From positions 1 to 64,000 of the forward strand of contig NADL03000556.1 in the NCBI GenBank assembly GCA_002205965.3: 64,000 nucleotides of DNA. The letters are read 5' to 3'. The stretch comes from Kappaphycus alvarezii (lineage: Eukaryota; Rhodophyta; Florideophyceae; Gigartinales; Solieriaceae). Under the pieces are notes generated by a model. The model had not been told where the DNA came from. It searched no databases and saw only the letters and a program-made list of their open reading frames with translations. Position numbers and translations under genes: made by a program. Of the stretch, positions 19,541 to 31,688 are shown in pieces. Numbering within the stretch: position 1 is the stretch's first letter; every line of letters starts with the position of its first letter.

Positions 19541-21692
19541 ATGGAAATGGGTCTACTCACTGAAACCTCCGCTACCCCTCTCCGCCCACTTCAGATACTA
19601 GTCATCGGCGGAGGTCCAACTGGGCTTTTTTTTCGCGGCATGTATCAAGACAAGCCTTGGTGGGTCTGTTCATATCACTGTTCGTGAAAGCCGATGGAAG
19701 TCTACCGACGAGGGGATCAGATGGATGGACGTAAATGATGGCATTAATCGTCGGGAGCAAGTCGTCACCTTGCAATCTGCGGTGATATCGTCTTTGCCAT
19801 CGTCTGTATCCACCGCCGTCTTCCCAAACGGTGGATACTCATGCGTTTGGCCAACGGGGGGAGAGAGCCCTCCAAGCCTTGGTTTCCCGAAGAATATTCG
19901 AATCATGGAAATTGAAGATAGGCTTTTGGATCTTGCAAGTAACTTGGGTATCAATTTACAGCCGGGAAAGGTTAGAGTTGCAGATGTTACCCTGTCAGAC
20001 TGGGATTTGGTAATTTTTGCAGATGGAGCGGGTTCCAAGAACAGAGATTTCTTCTCACACAAATTTGGGCAGGCAGACTACATTCCTTACTCTATAGACG
20101 GTAAATCCCTCATAGATACTGTCTTGGCTTTGAGAGTGCAATCAAATATGCGGGACCCGGACACTGTTGCTTTAACTATTGCCCAAAACAGGTTTCTCTT
20201 CAATGGCATTGATGGAGATGGTTACTTGTACATGCGTCTTACTGAGGATGAAGCAAAAGAGGTCCGCGGAATAACATCTGACGGCAAAGTGTTCACAAAT
20301 TGTATTCAAAGTCAACCCTGCATGATGGTAATAAATACGGATTCAAATGTACCATCTTGCAAAACACATGGCACTCAGTTTGTCCCCGCAATCGATAAAC
20401 ATAGTTTACTATGGCCTCGTGTAAGGGAAGGCCTGGATCTTTTCCATTGTAGTCTATCATCGGTGACTGTATTCCGCCTTTCAATGGAATCGAGGCCGCA
20501 ATACGTCACCGAATTGACCAAAACTGGCTCGAAGAAGCCTGTATTTGGAGCGTTGATTGGAGATTCAGCTAACTCAATACACTTTTGGCCAGGGAGGGGA
20601 TTAAATCATGGCGTTTATTCTGCTGTCGCTCTGTCAAGATGTTTGCATGATCGATGGGATGGACGATATTTGCGAAGCTCGGATTTTACGAGGTATGCTG
20701 CGACCATGTCTGCGCTACAACATCGCCACAAGGATCGCGCCTGGAGAGCGATGGTGAGATTGTATGAAGGAAGAGTCACGCCTGTGTCCAAGATTGTGGA
20801 CACTGCTATAAAGCAATCTACCTCTATTAACCTTGACAGAAATGGTATGATTAACGTCATCATGCAACGAATAGAGAGAATTTCGACGAGGCTTCAGCCC
20901 CGCTTGCCAATGCGCCCATCGGTGAGTGCTATTAAGGCAAGACTTTTGCCTTGTTCCAGAGAGACATTGAATGTATTAGTACAAAGTGGCCCTTGGGAGA
21001 CTAGACTATCAGGGGGACCTGAGGTCGATCTTGACTCGTTAATGCCTCGGAAGAGAGAAAATCCTGTTTCAACGTCAGATGTTGAGACGAACGGAGAAGG
21101 AACGGTATCCCCACGATCACAGCAGACGGATTCAGCGAGCATAATTGCACCGTTAGCGACCGGTAGCATGAATATGTTCCACGAAAGGGAAGTACTGAGT
21201 GAAGATAGCGTTCGGGCAAGCTTCTTTCATGCCTTACACTTTGCTGCGGCAGAGTCTCTTGCATGGTCTGAAGCTGTCCGAGAGATTCATGCTCTTTTCA
21301 TACGCGCCGATTGTGGCCTTGAACTCTCGCGAGATGATATCGAGGCTGCTGTAGAGGGTGCAGACAGCAATGACTCCGATCGCATCGAAGTAGACGAATT
21401 CATTAGTGCTGTTCAGGCCCTGTTGCTGAAAATTCAACCGCGAACTGATCAGTTGGGAGAGATGTGGACTCAAAAATTCACGAATGCTATGGACAACTCT
21501 AACTTTGTACCAGCTCGTCTGGCGGCTAGGATGGTACTCGGTATTTCAAAAGATTTGGAGCCGATACTGATTGATATGCTGGACAAGGAAAGGCTGAGAC
21601 TTGAGTTTGAGTCTCGTTCAAAACATGACCGGAAGATGGTAGATCTAGACTTGTTCCTAGAGGTGGCCGCGATGGTAATGTTTGGACAGTAG
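19541..21692 (+). CDS. FAD-dependent monooxygenase-like protein with EF-hand
   Basis: The gene starts with MEMG and, about 25 codons on, VIGGGPTGL, the GxGxxG dinucleotide loop of flavoprotein monooxygenases. An 8-T run (19,626-19,633) then changes frame; a 7-T run would be continuous with the 655-codon frame. That frame continues with ITVRESRW, the ADGAG motif near residue 97 (counting from ATG 19,725), and LIGDSANSIHFWPGRGLNHG near residue 280, the GD motif that contacts the FAD ribityl and pyrophosphate. A C-terminal extension holds a canonical EF-hand loop D-S-N-D-S-D-R-I-E-V-D-E (residues 547-558), suggesting Ca2+ control. The substrate cannot be told. The T8 shift could be a true mutation, a sequencing error or slippage; the long intact remainder favours a gene that is or was recently functional. 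It is probably the only host-type gene here. Confidence 0.75.
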
Positions 21693-21854
21693 TGTCTATT
21701 AAAGCATTGTTCTCATACACATGACACACACACATATGAATGACTCCGCCTCCTTTTCAGACTCTCCATTACACAGGCCTGCCCGCCTAGTCTCGGAAAA
21801 TAGCCGTCCTACATATCTAATCAGTAAAGCACCCCAGATTTCCCCATACGAATG

Positions 21855-22513
21855 GGCCCATTGATGATCTTCTGGGGTCGGCGTCAAGAACGGTACCGAG
21901 GCGATCATCCACTCCTTGCATCGTCTTTCCCAGCGTCCCGAGTTCCACTACCAGGTGTTGTTCCAGATTGACGCCCACAATGCTTTCAATTGCATTTCTC
22001 GTAAGCGCATTATTGAAGCGATACAAAACTTTGCCCCAGTTCTAACTCGTTGGGTAAACTATTGTTACAGTGCTCTTACGGGACTCGTTTTCGGAACCAA
22101 ATACGTCTGTAGTACCGAGGGCACTCAGCAAGGGGATCCCCTCGGTACCTTGCTCTTTGCCCTTACTCTTCATCCGCTCTTGCTCTCGATACAGGAGAAG
22201 TTCTCACCTGCTCTGAATTCATGGTATGCAGACGACGGCGACATTTTCCTTCAGCGTTCCTAAGCAAATACCGTCACCCATTTCATACAGCCTGAAGGTA
22301 GTCCACTTGGATTCCAGATGAACCTCTCCAAAACCGAAGTGTACGTTTTCTCTCCTTCCCGTAACCCTTCGTCATTTCCCTGTCCCTTCTATACCCCCCG
22401 GTTTTACTATACTGGGAGCTCCAATTGTTTCGGATACGTTTCTTTCCTAGGCCCTCACAAAACCTTGAACCACCGTGGACCGCATCTTCTAATCTTCCCC
22501 AGCTCTGGACGAT
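21855..22513 (+). pseudogene. LINE-like reverse transcriptase, 5' part of split gene
   Basis: Successive motifs are GVGVKNGTEAI, QIDAHNAFN (motif A, Asp codon 21,970), GTQQGDPLG (motif B) and WYADDGD (motif C, YADD at 22,225-22,236). The catalytic residues are therefore intact. A stop follows at 22,261, after which the thumb region continues with frame changes to ALDD at 22,513, where an LTR element is inserted. The sequence resumes at 31,689 as TQLAF. Upstream RT motifs are missing, so the copy is 5'-truncated. It is probably the same family as the endonuclease fragments at 17-18 kb and 60 kb. Confidence 0.8.
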
Positions 22514-22943
22514 TAGAACAATGTCTCCTTTACACTGCTGTGTAATAGAAACTTTTTCGCTTTTTTAGTTCAGTTTTTAATTAGACAGTGGTGTAACAGA
22601 GAGACGGCATCGTCTTAAATGAAATCAGAAGCTAAATGTAACCGAATAGCGGTTTTGTTTTCCTTCAATGTTTTATTTGAAGTGGAGCCCCACTTCTTAG
22701 TTACTCTCTAGATAGTACTATTCTATAGTTAAACCGGTACTTTCTAGTGAGCTCTACCGAGTTCACACAAGCATAGAAGTTCTAGCGTAAAACTACAGTG
22801 CTTTCTATAAGAGGGGCTCATCTGGATTCTAGTGGGAATCCAGGTATACTCCATTGACCTTTTGCCCCCAAATTTCTGAAATCCACTACAATCGTCTCCA
22901 TTGCCCCTTCACCAACGCACCGGCTGTTTCACTATCTGTTTCA
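22514..22943 (+). repeat. 5' LTR, family 2
   Basis: It starts TAGAACAATG (TG changed to TA) and ends CTGTTTCA. It has a TATA box (TATAAGA, 22,806), GGATTC-GGGAATCC just downstream, and two GTGTAA-type hairpins at its start. It matches the solo LTR at 16,657-17,084. Confidence 0.8.
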
Positions 22944-23680
22944 CTGTTAGCATCGCTTTTGCTGGCTCCGCTGCTGATTCGCTTTCGACGCGCTGTAGTT
23001 CGAGGTTTTTTGACTTGGCTTTTTCTTTTTGTGGGTTGTCGAATTTTGGAAAATTTTTGCTATCAGTTTATTGTGAGAAAAATTGCGTACACTGTACTTT
23101 TGGGCTGGATTGATAAGTACAAGAGAGTACAGAAGTACCTGTGGGCATCTGTGCCAGTTACTGTGGAGAAATGACTCCTGCTCCGTAGTAAGCAAGTCTT
23201 GCTCTCTAGTAATGTCCTGTATATTTTACAAGGGCACTGGGTATTCACTATCTTGAACCGGACCTGCTTCTAATTGTGGGCTAGCGCCATAGCCAAAATC
23301 CTTGATTCGAAAAAGTCAACAATTGTTGCACAGTATGTTTAGCAGGGCCTACCCCTAGTAATGGAATTGACTTCTCAACTGAAACACCTGCACTAGAAGA
23401 GTCAACTGGAAGTCTATAATATTTTAGATGGGCCTAATTTCACTGATGCAAAGGACTCCTCAGTCAGAACTACTGCTTTCGGAAGGCCACCATTCGACTC
23501 AATATACTGACAGGCTTTGTTTTAGGACTTTAGAATGGATATTCAAGATAGTCTCCAAAGCTGGAACTAGCCAATTGAGAGGCACAAGATTAAAACAAAA
23601 AACTTAAGCCTTTTCAACTAAGCCAACCATTCATTTCAATTCACAACCAGAATCATAGACTAAGCATATTCTACAGTTAC

Positions 23681-23768
23681 TGTAATACAAAAAATGGTCC
23701 TCTCCTCATTTAATACAGGAAATGGACCTCCCTTCACGTAATACAGGAAATGGTCCTCCCTCGTGTAA
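23681..23768. repeat. About 28-bp tandem repeat, three units
   Basis: Units with AATACAGGAAATGG and TCCTC occur three times in a row, the first one diverged. They lie upstream of the acidic ORF and could be part of its U3 or promoter region. Confidence 0.7.
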
Positions 23769-24029
23769 TCCAGCAGCATACAACGATCCCGCCCCTAACT
23801 TCTCCCACTGTCATTTCCAAATTTCCAAATTTACTTCCATTTTATCTAGATATTTTTATACTGTATTTAAACTTCTGAATCGACCCCGAATCAAGTCCCT
23901 TTTCCCTTTTAGCTTACCTCCTCCTCCATATTCGCCTTTTTTGAGAAGAAGGGCGCAAATGCACTACTGCAAAATCCCTTGCAGATATATTTTACCTATT
24001 CCTAATCTATAGAATCTGCCCCGGGAGCC

Positions 24030-24037
24030 TATTTAAA
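24030..24037 (+). promoter_or_regulatory. TATTTAAA box upstream of acidic ORF
   Basis: TATTTAAA lies 116 nt before the ATG at 24,146. The diverged copy at 15 kb keeps the same box upstream of its homologous start, so it is conserved between two copies. Confidence 0.5.
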
Positions 24038-24145
24038 CCCCTTTATTCTAAGTTCCAAATGCCCCCGATCATTTTACTCATCACCCCTCTCCCCCACACA
24101 CCCAAAACACCCTACATTGCCTCCCGTTCCCCAACGTCTATCAAA

Positions 24146-24787
24146 ATGAACAACCTTCGCCCCTCTGTCCCTCTTTCCAAAAACCGCCCTTCCCGTCCCA
24201 TCAATGGCCTTCGTCTCGCCGCCTACGGGCCAACTGATGCCGACGACTACATCCGGCGGCAAACAAAGAAGCAAATCATCGAGTTCGTTCGCCGCCTCTT
24301 CATAGAAGAAGAAGAGAGGGAGGTAAGTCCGGGAGAGGCTGAGAAGGTCGAGGAGGAGAGCGGGGAGTCCTTCGAGGATTGGTTAGCCCCTGAGCTAGTG
24401 TACGAGGCTCAGGAGGAGGAGGAAGAGGATGAAGAGGATGAGAAGGATGAGGAGGATGAGGAGGATGAGGAGGATGAGGAGGAGGATGAGGATGAGGAGG
24501 ATGAGGAGGAGGAAGAGGAGGAAGAGGAGGAGGAGGATGGGGAGGAGGAGGAGGAGGATGAGGGAACAGGGAGCATGGAAAGTGTTGGACTGGTGGGTCC
24601 TGGAATGGAGAGTATGGATCAAGTTGTGCCCACGATGGAACCGGATGGAGATATCTTTAGTAGTCTAGATATCTCCCAGGGGGAAATAGAGAGCTGTGGG
24701 CCATTCGCAGATATTTGTGGGGACTGCTTGGACAGCATGGATATTTTAGAGGAGTTGTTTGGACCTGATTTAGAGAATGGGAAATAA
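24146..24787 (+). CDS. Intact acidic ORF associated with LTR family 1
   Basis: The frame from ATG 24,146 (context CAAAATGAA) encodes 213 residues; an ATG at 24,059 is also in frame, but the conserved start MNNLRPS favours 24,146. The order is a basic N-terminus (RPS-KNRPSRP), a helical segment with FVRRLF near residue 50, an almost pure Glu/Asp run of about 50 residues, and a conserved C-terminal domain with EPDGDIFSSLD, CGPFADICGDCLD and MDILEELFG. The tail resembles an acidic activation-type segment in composition, which is inference only. A second copy at 14,615-15,091 keeps the N-terminal motif and the tail, which argues for selection on protein. It lies immediately upstream of, or inside, the LTR. 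No signal peptide or membrane segment is seen. I know of no named family. Confidence 0.65.
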   Translation: MNNLRPSVPLSKNRPSRPINGLRLAAYGPTDADDYIRRQTKKQIIEFVRRLFIEEEEREVSPGEAEKVEEESGESFEDWLAPELVYEAQEEEEEDEEDEKDEEDEEDEEDEEEDEDEEDEEEEEEEEEEEDGEEEEEDEGTGSMESVGLVGPGMESMDQVVPTMEPDGDIFSSLDISQGEIESCGPFADICGDCLDSMDILEELFGPDLENGK

Positions 24788-24789
24788 GA

Positions 24790-25240
24790 GGGCCAAATTA
24801 ATTGTTAGTTTCTTAAGTATATTTTGCTTAGAGTATATTGTCCACACAAAGTATTTTTATGCATTTCTTGGTATCTTCTGTAGTTTTGTTCGGACTTTAG
24901 GGGTAACCAAAAGTCTATATAAGCTGAGTAAACTGCTTCCTCATGGAGAGGTCAAGCAAGTTGGCAGACAACTTCAAGCCAAGTCCCGAGTAGTAGGAAG
25001 TTGAGAGTCAACTTCAGACCCAAGAAAACTTTTTCTTACGCTAGTCGCAGAGCGTCGGTGGTAGACCCTGCCCCTTTTATACTTGTTTGTAGCTTTCTCA
25101 ACTCTCTTCTATATACACTCCCTTTTGTTCGTTCAACAATACCACGGTAGCACTTTTGTCGCTCGCGACACCTCCTTCTCAGGGTAATTGGTTCTGAAGA
25201 TCTCTTCCCCGCCGATTTACCCTATCAGTTACCTTAAAAA
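24790..25240 (+). repeat. LTR family 1, copy 2
   Basis: It contains TATATAAG (24,916-24,923) as a probable promoter, then GCTGAGTAAACTGC, GACAACTTCAAG and TTTGTCGCTC, ending near AATTGGTTCT. The same landmarks are present at 14,196-14,610 (inverted) and 33,030-33,400. It directly follows the acidic ORF, as in copy 1. Confidence 0.7.
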
Positions 25241-25876
25241 CCAGTTTACGTGCATTTCATGGCCACTAAATGGAGGTCCTATTAACTAGGACAGTGAGGG
25301 TGCAGCAAAGGCTATTTTCTCTGGGTTATTCTGTACAGGTAGTGTGCGGGCCTCACGAAGTTGCGTCATCATCTGCAGAATACTTAGACTGGGCAGCTGG
25401 GCTTAAGTATGTTGCCCTAGTAAAGGTGTTCTTCTGACCAAGTCACCATTTGATGATTCATTTTTATTATTCCTCTATAATTCTATTGCACTTGTTGGCT
25501 GTTAGTCAATTGCACCGACTGGGTCACGTATTCAGGTAACGCTTTAAATGGTCGACTTTGACTGGACTTGGACTACGGTAAATGTGCTCAGAATAGGCTA
25601 TTTGGTTGTTGGCCAGCTACATGTAGACTTGATAGGATTTCATATACGGTGAGGTAACCGCTCGTGATCTAGATAGTGGACTAGTGGGATATCCATTACG
25701 GATTGCTGAGTCACACTGAAGTTTTGGTGTCGTAAAAGCTGCTAGTGAGTCACTCTCTCCGCTGGTAGGGAGCTAATCCGTTGCCCTGGGACGAATCCCT
25801 TACAGCTATAAAATTCAAGAGGTTTTGTTCACCTTAATGTGTTATTGTAAGGTTTTAAGTAAGGAGTTTTTTGAAC
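25241..25876. other. Leader region of gypsy relic, no gene
   Basis: No open frame with a motif is present. It is probably the untranslated leader or decayed start of the Ty3/gypsy element, or family 1 internal sequence just past the LTR. Confidence 0.35.
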
Positions 25877-28800
25877 ATGTCTTTCCTCAGACCAAATAAT
25901 CCTGTTATATTCGATGGATTCGAGATGTGCTAAAAGGTTCGGTCATGGTTGCATTCATTCGAAAAGTGCCCAAAGCTTCTAAAGGTTGGTCGGAGCGAAG
26001 TTATCAGTACCCAGAATGCTATTGACTTTGCTTACAAGTTTATGAACGGTACCGCAGCAAGCTAGTGGTACACGCTTGTTTCTGGAAACGTTGTTCCGCA
26101 GATGTGGGAAGCTTTGAAACTCTTAGTTGAACGTCAGTGTTTTCCCCAAGATAGTGCTATCAGAATTCGGGACAAGCTTACTAAGCTCCACCAGAAAAAA
26201 ATGTGGCTACGTATATGTAGGAGTTCAGGAATTTGGTTATCAACATTCCCGGTATAAGAGTGTCGGAAATACTGGTGCAGTTCTGTGCAGGTCACAAACC
26301 TCATATTATGCTGTAGGTCCGTAAGTAAAATCCATCTAAGGTAGAAGCTGCTACTACTATTGGTCTCAACGTTGACGGAGCATTTTACGGAGCAGTTTTC
26401 TTCACTAACTGATGTTTATTTTCAAGCAATCAAAATGCTACAGGCCCTGTACCAATGGGGGAAGGTAACTTGGCACGTAATCCAAATAGGCAGCTTTAAA
26501 AGGACTTGATGGATAATTGATGCTTTACGTGTCATAATGTGGGATGTAGATCTTGGAAACACAAAAAAAGGAAATTACAAAAAAGGTAGCATATGTGATA
26601 ACCGCATATTGGCGAACAACACTCAGGAAGGACTCGTTAATTCTTTAAAAGGCTTTTACTCAGAAGTCCACCAGAATTGGTGAACAATAGGGTGAGACGA
26701 GCAGTGAATATGAACATATTTCTCAGTGGGCAGAGTGAAATTGTTGTGGGCATCACGGGAACTAAATTCGCAAGGATAAGTAAAGTGTAGAATCTCCGGA
26801 GCTGAGTCTAATGGAATCACTTCTAGTCATTATGGCAGCATCTCAGCTGATGCAACTATACCAAAAGAGCCTTTGCTGATGATTGGTGGAAGATTGCATT
26901 GAAGAGCAGTCAAAGTACTAAAAGATGATGGGTGAAATACAAACGTGGTTTCAAATGAGTTCCTGAAGAGAAACAGGAACTTGTGTGAGATTCAACGTGA
27001 ACGATTCATTGTTTGTCATTCACAAAAAGGGGATTACACAAGAGGCATTTGAAATCATTTTCAACGGAACTATATGATTAGGTGATCATTCATACGCATC
27101 TAACTGGGCTATCTCCCAGACTAGGTACGAAGTTCTGTTAGGAATGCCGTGGCATATGCTCAGACTCCAAATGTTGATTACCAACGACGGATTGTGATGT
27201 TGAAAGATTTCTCTATTGTAGTGATTGATTCCGGTGCTGGAAACCGTATTGATGTGTCCAATTTGGGAGTGAAGAAGTTTGGACGATAGCTGAGGCATGG
27301 TTGTTTCTTCGAAATATTTGGATTATTTGAAAGTCACAGTGTGAGTGGAATGAAACATTATGAGTCCGACGGAACACAAAAAGCTTACCAGAAAAGTACA
27401 AGAGGTATTTCGTGAGGATTTACAAAATGGGCTTTCCCGATTCGATCAGTCTGCCATCAGATTCAAGTGGAGGAGGGAACAAAGGTACCTCATCGAACTC
27501 TGCTCCAGTTTTCTCCATTTGAACTCAAAGCAGCAAAATAGTACTTCGAGTCTCTTTTGGCGAAATGGGAGATAAGATACAGTAAAAAACCTTATGGAGC
27601 ACCTTTTTTGTGAAAAAATGATGGAAAAATTAGAGATATTCTCGATTATCGTGCTTTAAATAGCATCAAAAATGGAACAATGCCATATTATCTCGTTCTA
27701 ATGAAAATTTCAATCAGCTAAGAGATGCGAAATTTATTACTAAGCTTGACGTAAAAACAGGAATTCATCAGATAAGGCTGAAAGCAGGAGACATTGGAAA
27801 TAATGCGTTCAATACAAAATGTATGCAATTCGAATATCTTGTTATGTCTATGGGATTTCGAAATGCTCCTGCTACGTTCCAAAACTTTAATTAGCCAGAT
27901 AATTTACGACTACTTATGTAGATGTCTTCTTGGTTTTTAAATGGATTTTATCTCAATCTTCAGCAGGAAAAAGGAAGAAAATAACTAATATCGGTAAATG
28001 TTATTGAACCGACTTAAGGAACAAGAGCTATACATATCCCCGAAGAAATGCTCTTTTTTTTAGAATAAGCTTTCGTTCCTGTGTTTAATCGTCGGAAGGA
28101 CGGCATCCGTGTCAACCCTGAAAAGTTCTAAGTCCTACAGACTTTGCAAACCCGTGTATCTTTAGCGGAGCTTAGAAGTTTCCTTATTGTAATATATTTT
28201 CAGTATTTTCATAACTTAGTTCTCCAAAATTACTGCACTTTTCAAGTACCTGAAGAAAAAGGATCTAAAAATAAGTAAATCGGATCAAGATTGTGATAAA
28301 ACTTTCCAAAACCTATAGTCACCAATGAAATTTGCTTCAATCTTAGTCACTCCTATAGTAATTGGAAAAAGCAGTTTGGTGGTTATCTAGATGCTTCAAA
28401 GCTCGCTGGTAATGGAAGTCTATGACCATTGAATGAGAATTGAAAGGGAATTTTTTTCTATTCAGACAAGCTCTCACTTACTAAGTCGGACTAAACTGCA
28501 AATAACAGAGGGCTTCCTGCTTTGATTACTTTTCTGAGAAGATTCAGGAGATTTCTTGATAGTTACTAATTTGAGATTTCCACTGGAAGTAGGGTGCTTA
28601 ACAGCTTCGTCTTAAAATTAAAGCTGAGTCGTAAAGAAGCACGTCGGTTGGAAACTCTCAGTAACTTTGGAATTTTTCCAATCACACTCAAGATCGTAAA
28701 AATTCGCGTCTCGATAGACGCATTTAAACGAGTTCCTAATGATTTGGGAGTAGATCATGACGTCTCCGTGAATGAAGTTAAAGTTATCTCCATTGATATA

Positions 28801-30080
28801 AATTAGATCAATCTTCGGTATGATAAAGACCAGTTTTCGGTCCTATGGGAAAATTCTTGAAAGGAGAATGGCCAAAGGATGAGATTCATAGGCAGAAACG
28901 TAGGTAGTTTCTGGCAATGTTGCGAAATGAGGATTCCAGGCTGTTAGAAAATGGAACTTTGTGTTTGAAACGAAGGTGAGTTTCGTGTAATTTGCAAATT
29001 GCTCACTACTCCGTAGTCGTTGGAAATTTCAAATTTTCAAAAACAATGTCCAGATGTGAAAACTTTCATTGAAAACACAAAAGCCGGTATGGTCGAAATT
29101 ACATTCAAGAATGTCTTAGTTTTCAGCAGTATAGGGACTCTGAGCAAAAAAGAAGTAAACATATCCAATGTCGCTGGACTTGCCAGACCGCATATGGGGA
29201 TCAATACCTATAGCTTCCATTTTGAAGCTATCCATGACAAATAGCGGCCATGTGTCAATTACGACTTAGGTTGATCAACTTATTCCTGGGGTCTATTTCC
29301 TGAAATTAAGAAAGTTAGATAATACTGAAAACACCGCTAGGGACTTCTTTTTGAAACCCTTTAATAACCAAGGGTTGCCGGAAGATGTCACCTCGGATAG
29401 GGGATGGAAGTTCGTTTCAAAGTTTTGGAAGACGCTTTTGAATCTTTGTGCAGTGAAAATAAGAATTTACACTAGCAAACACCCACCAAAAGGTAGTGCT
29501 TCCGAAATTATGAATAGGATAATCTAGAAATATCTTCTTTTATATTGCTCGTATCATCGGGATGATAGGGATGAATAGCTACCTTCTGCAGAATTTAGAT
29601 ACAACTCTGCTGTCAGCGATGATCTAGATATGTCTCCGTTTGAGCTGGGCAGTGGATGTATAACTTAATCCCCCTTTGAATCTTCATCTAGCAGATGCAC
29701 ACGTCAGAGTTTGGACGACTTTCTGTCAAGCTCAAAGTTTCTCTTGAGGGTGCGAAATATGCCTACGAAGTGACAAAAAACCGACAAGCTGCTTATGCTT
29801 CGAGGCGATACAAGGTTCCAGATTATGAGGTCTGTTCCAAGCTATAGGACAATCGCTCATTGTTTACGGATATGTAAACTAGGTCGCAGGAATCGAAAAA
29901 TCGCGGCGCGCGAAGATTTGGGCCATTTATGGTAAAGGAGCTCATAGGTAAGAATACTGTTCGATTTGATCTCTATGCTCACTTTACGATACATCCAATC
30001 ATTCATATCATCCTCAAGACACCATATTTGGAGCAGCAAGAAGATATTTCTGTACGCGTTCGACCTCTAACTGAACTGCA
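25877..30080 (+). pseudogene. Ty3/gypsy-like gag-pol, heavily decayed
   Basis: Gag-like sequence starts at ATG 25,877 (later a WEALKLLVERQ segment). A protease-end motif GMPWHM lies near 27,145. RT follows: DYRALNSI near 27,645, TKLDVKTGIHQIRLKAGD near 27,744, and VMSMGFRNAPATFQN near 27,842. The catalytic YxDD reads YVDV near 27,918, so it is dead. RNase H/connection follows, with EARRLETLSNFGIFPITLK near 28,637. The integrase core has LPEDVTSDRGWKFVSKFW near 29,375 and SAEFRYNSAVSDDLDMSPFE near 29,590. A chromodomain-like IHPIIHI segment lies near 29,995. Frame changes and stops occur throughout. The order protease-RT-RNase H-integrase is diagnostic of Ty3/gypsy. Confidence 0.85.
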
Positions 30081-31255
30081 TTAATTTACTTGTGGAACAT
30101 AGCAGGAATATGAGACTGTTTCAGCCCATGAGAAAGTTGGTCGGGGATACAAGTTCCTACGTTCAATGCGTTTTAGCCTACGTAATGATGCGGAGTGACA
30201 ACCAACGAGGGGCTTTGTAGATATTACGTAAGATGAGTCTGTCATAAGGATGGGAAAGGCTAGGGAAAAACTGGAACGTTACGGACGTTGTAACCTTACG
30301 TAACAAAGTGGAAGGTTTCGGACCCTGGAAACGTCCATAAGCACCAAATACCAAGCTCACCTTCCAGAAAAATCTCGTTTCGGTCTAATCACTTAAAAAA
30401 GACGAAATAATCAATTTTCGTACTTTGTTAGTCTATTTTTATTTTGTTTTATGATTGCAGTACTGTATAGCGACGAATTGGAAATTTATCGCTGTATATA
30501 TAAAAACTGGGTTTGGTAGTCGGTCAGAACCTGGACACCAACAAGCAACAACAAAAAATCCTTCATTCGAAAAGCAACGAACTCATTATGCCCTCCTTTC
30601 TCTTCTTCTATGCACTACTAACCGGCCACCAAACCACGCTTAGTGTCCATCTTCGGGCGGCGTCGTTTTTTGTGTGCAAGGGCGTCCTTAGGCGATACCT
30701 AAGAGTTTGGTCTAACTAAGATTACTCACTACAGGGACTGGAGCACCTCGTTTGTACAGGTAAGCAAGTAACTGTTGGAAAAACTCGGCCTTGGTGGCAT
30801 AAGAAGGTGGAAAAGAGGTAAAGAGGTAGGAAAAAGGTAAAGAGGTGGACTAACAGATAAGAAAAGGGGGAAATAAGGATTGACGCAGGTAAGTAACTCC
30901 TTTGGGTCCATCTTTCGTCATATACACCATAGCTGTAGCCCTCCCGCAATGAAACCGACCTCGCAAACACGGGTTGTCGTAGGAAATAGTTATACTCACC
31001 TCTGATTTGAATAGAGTAAAGCCTCGTGAAATTGAACTAGCGTAGAAATTTTGATTTTACGGAATTATTTAAGAAAACACAAAAAAGGAAAAGACCCGAA
31101 AACAATTTAATAGTAAGCCGAAACTTCTTCCTTCAGCACCATACGAAACATGGAGCTATTTTGTAGTAACTGAGGCTTATTAGCATTACATTTGGAAAAA
31201 TTATACTACCACAGTAACATTGACGAGGATATCAAAAGTCCATGGGAGGGAATAC
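30081..31255. other. 3' region of gypsy element, no gene
   Basis: It contains TATATATAAA near 30,495 followed by a 62-codon frame, and G/A-rich AAAGAGGTGG repeats near 30,800-30,870. Nothing is identifiable as protein. GGGAGGGAA near the end is the likely polypurine tract. Confidence 0.4.
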
Positions 31256-31688
31256 TGCAACAACGTCTCTTTTACACCGTTTTTAAATAGAAAACTAGTT
31301 CGATTTTTTATTTCAGTTCTATATTACACAATGGTGTAACGAAGAAATTGCATCATATTGAATGCACTTAGAAGCTAAATGCAAGCGGATAGCGGTTTTA
31401 TTTTCCTTTAATGTTTTTTTGATGTTCAGCTTCACTTAATGGTTTTATTTATTTAGTTATTCTCTAGATTGTGCTATTCTATAGATAAGCCCCTGCTTTC
31501 TAGTAAGTTCTACCGAATCCTCACTAACATGGAATTTATAGAGTAGAACTACAGCCTTTTCTATAAAAAGGGGGCTTACCTGGATTCTAGTGGTATCTGG
31601 ATTTATTTGGGAATAAATTTCTGAAACCCGCTGCCATCGTCTCTACTGCCCCTTTTACAGCGCTCTGGATATTTCCCTCCATGTTTCA
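31256..31688 (+). repeat. 3' LTR, family 2
   Basis: It starts TGCAACAACG and ends ATGTTTCA. TATAAAAA lies at 31,563 with the GGATTC block after it. The U3 hairpins are decayed compared with the solo copy. It is followed by GCGAT and resumption of the LINE frame. Confidence 0.8.

Larger units (their letters stand above)
22514..31688 (+). mobile_element. Full-length LTR retrotransposon (family 2), nested in LINE
   Basis: LTRs of about 430 bp (22,514-22,943) and 433 bp (31,256-31,688) flank about 8.3 kb. The flanking target is ACGAT before and GCGAT after, a 5-bp duplication with one change. A polypurine stretch GGGAGGGAA (31,244-31,252) precedes the 3' LTR. The internal region carries a decayed Ty3/gypsy gag-pol (25,877-30,080). 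Between the 5' LTR and gag lie an acidic ORF and LTR of a different family (about 23.7-25.2 kb), which I read as a later nested insertion. The two LTRs are visibly diverged from each other, so the insertion is old. Confidence 0.75.

Noticed and set aside
24395-24622. Leucine-rich minus-strand ORF
   Set aside because: It is the antisense shadow of the Glu/Asp codon run (GAG/GAT read backwards as CTC/ATC) and has no support of its own.
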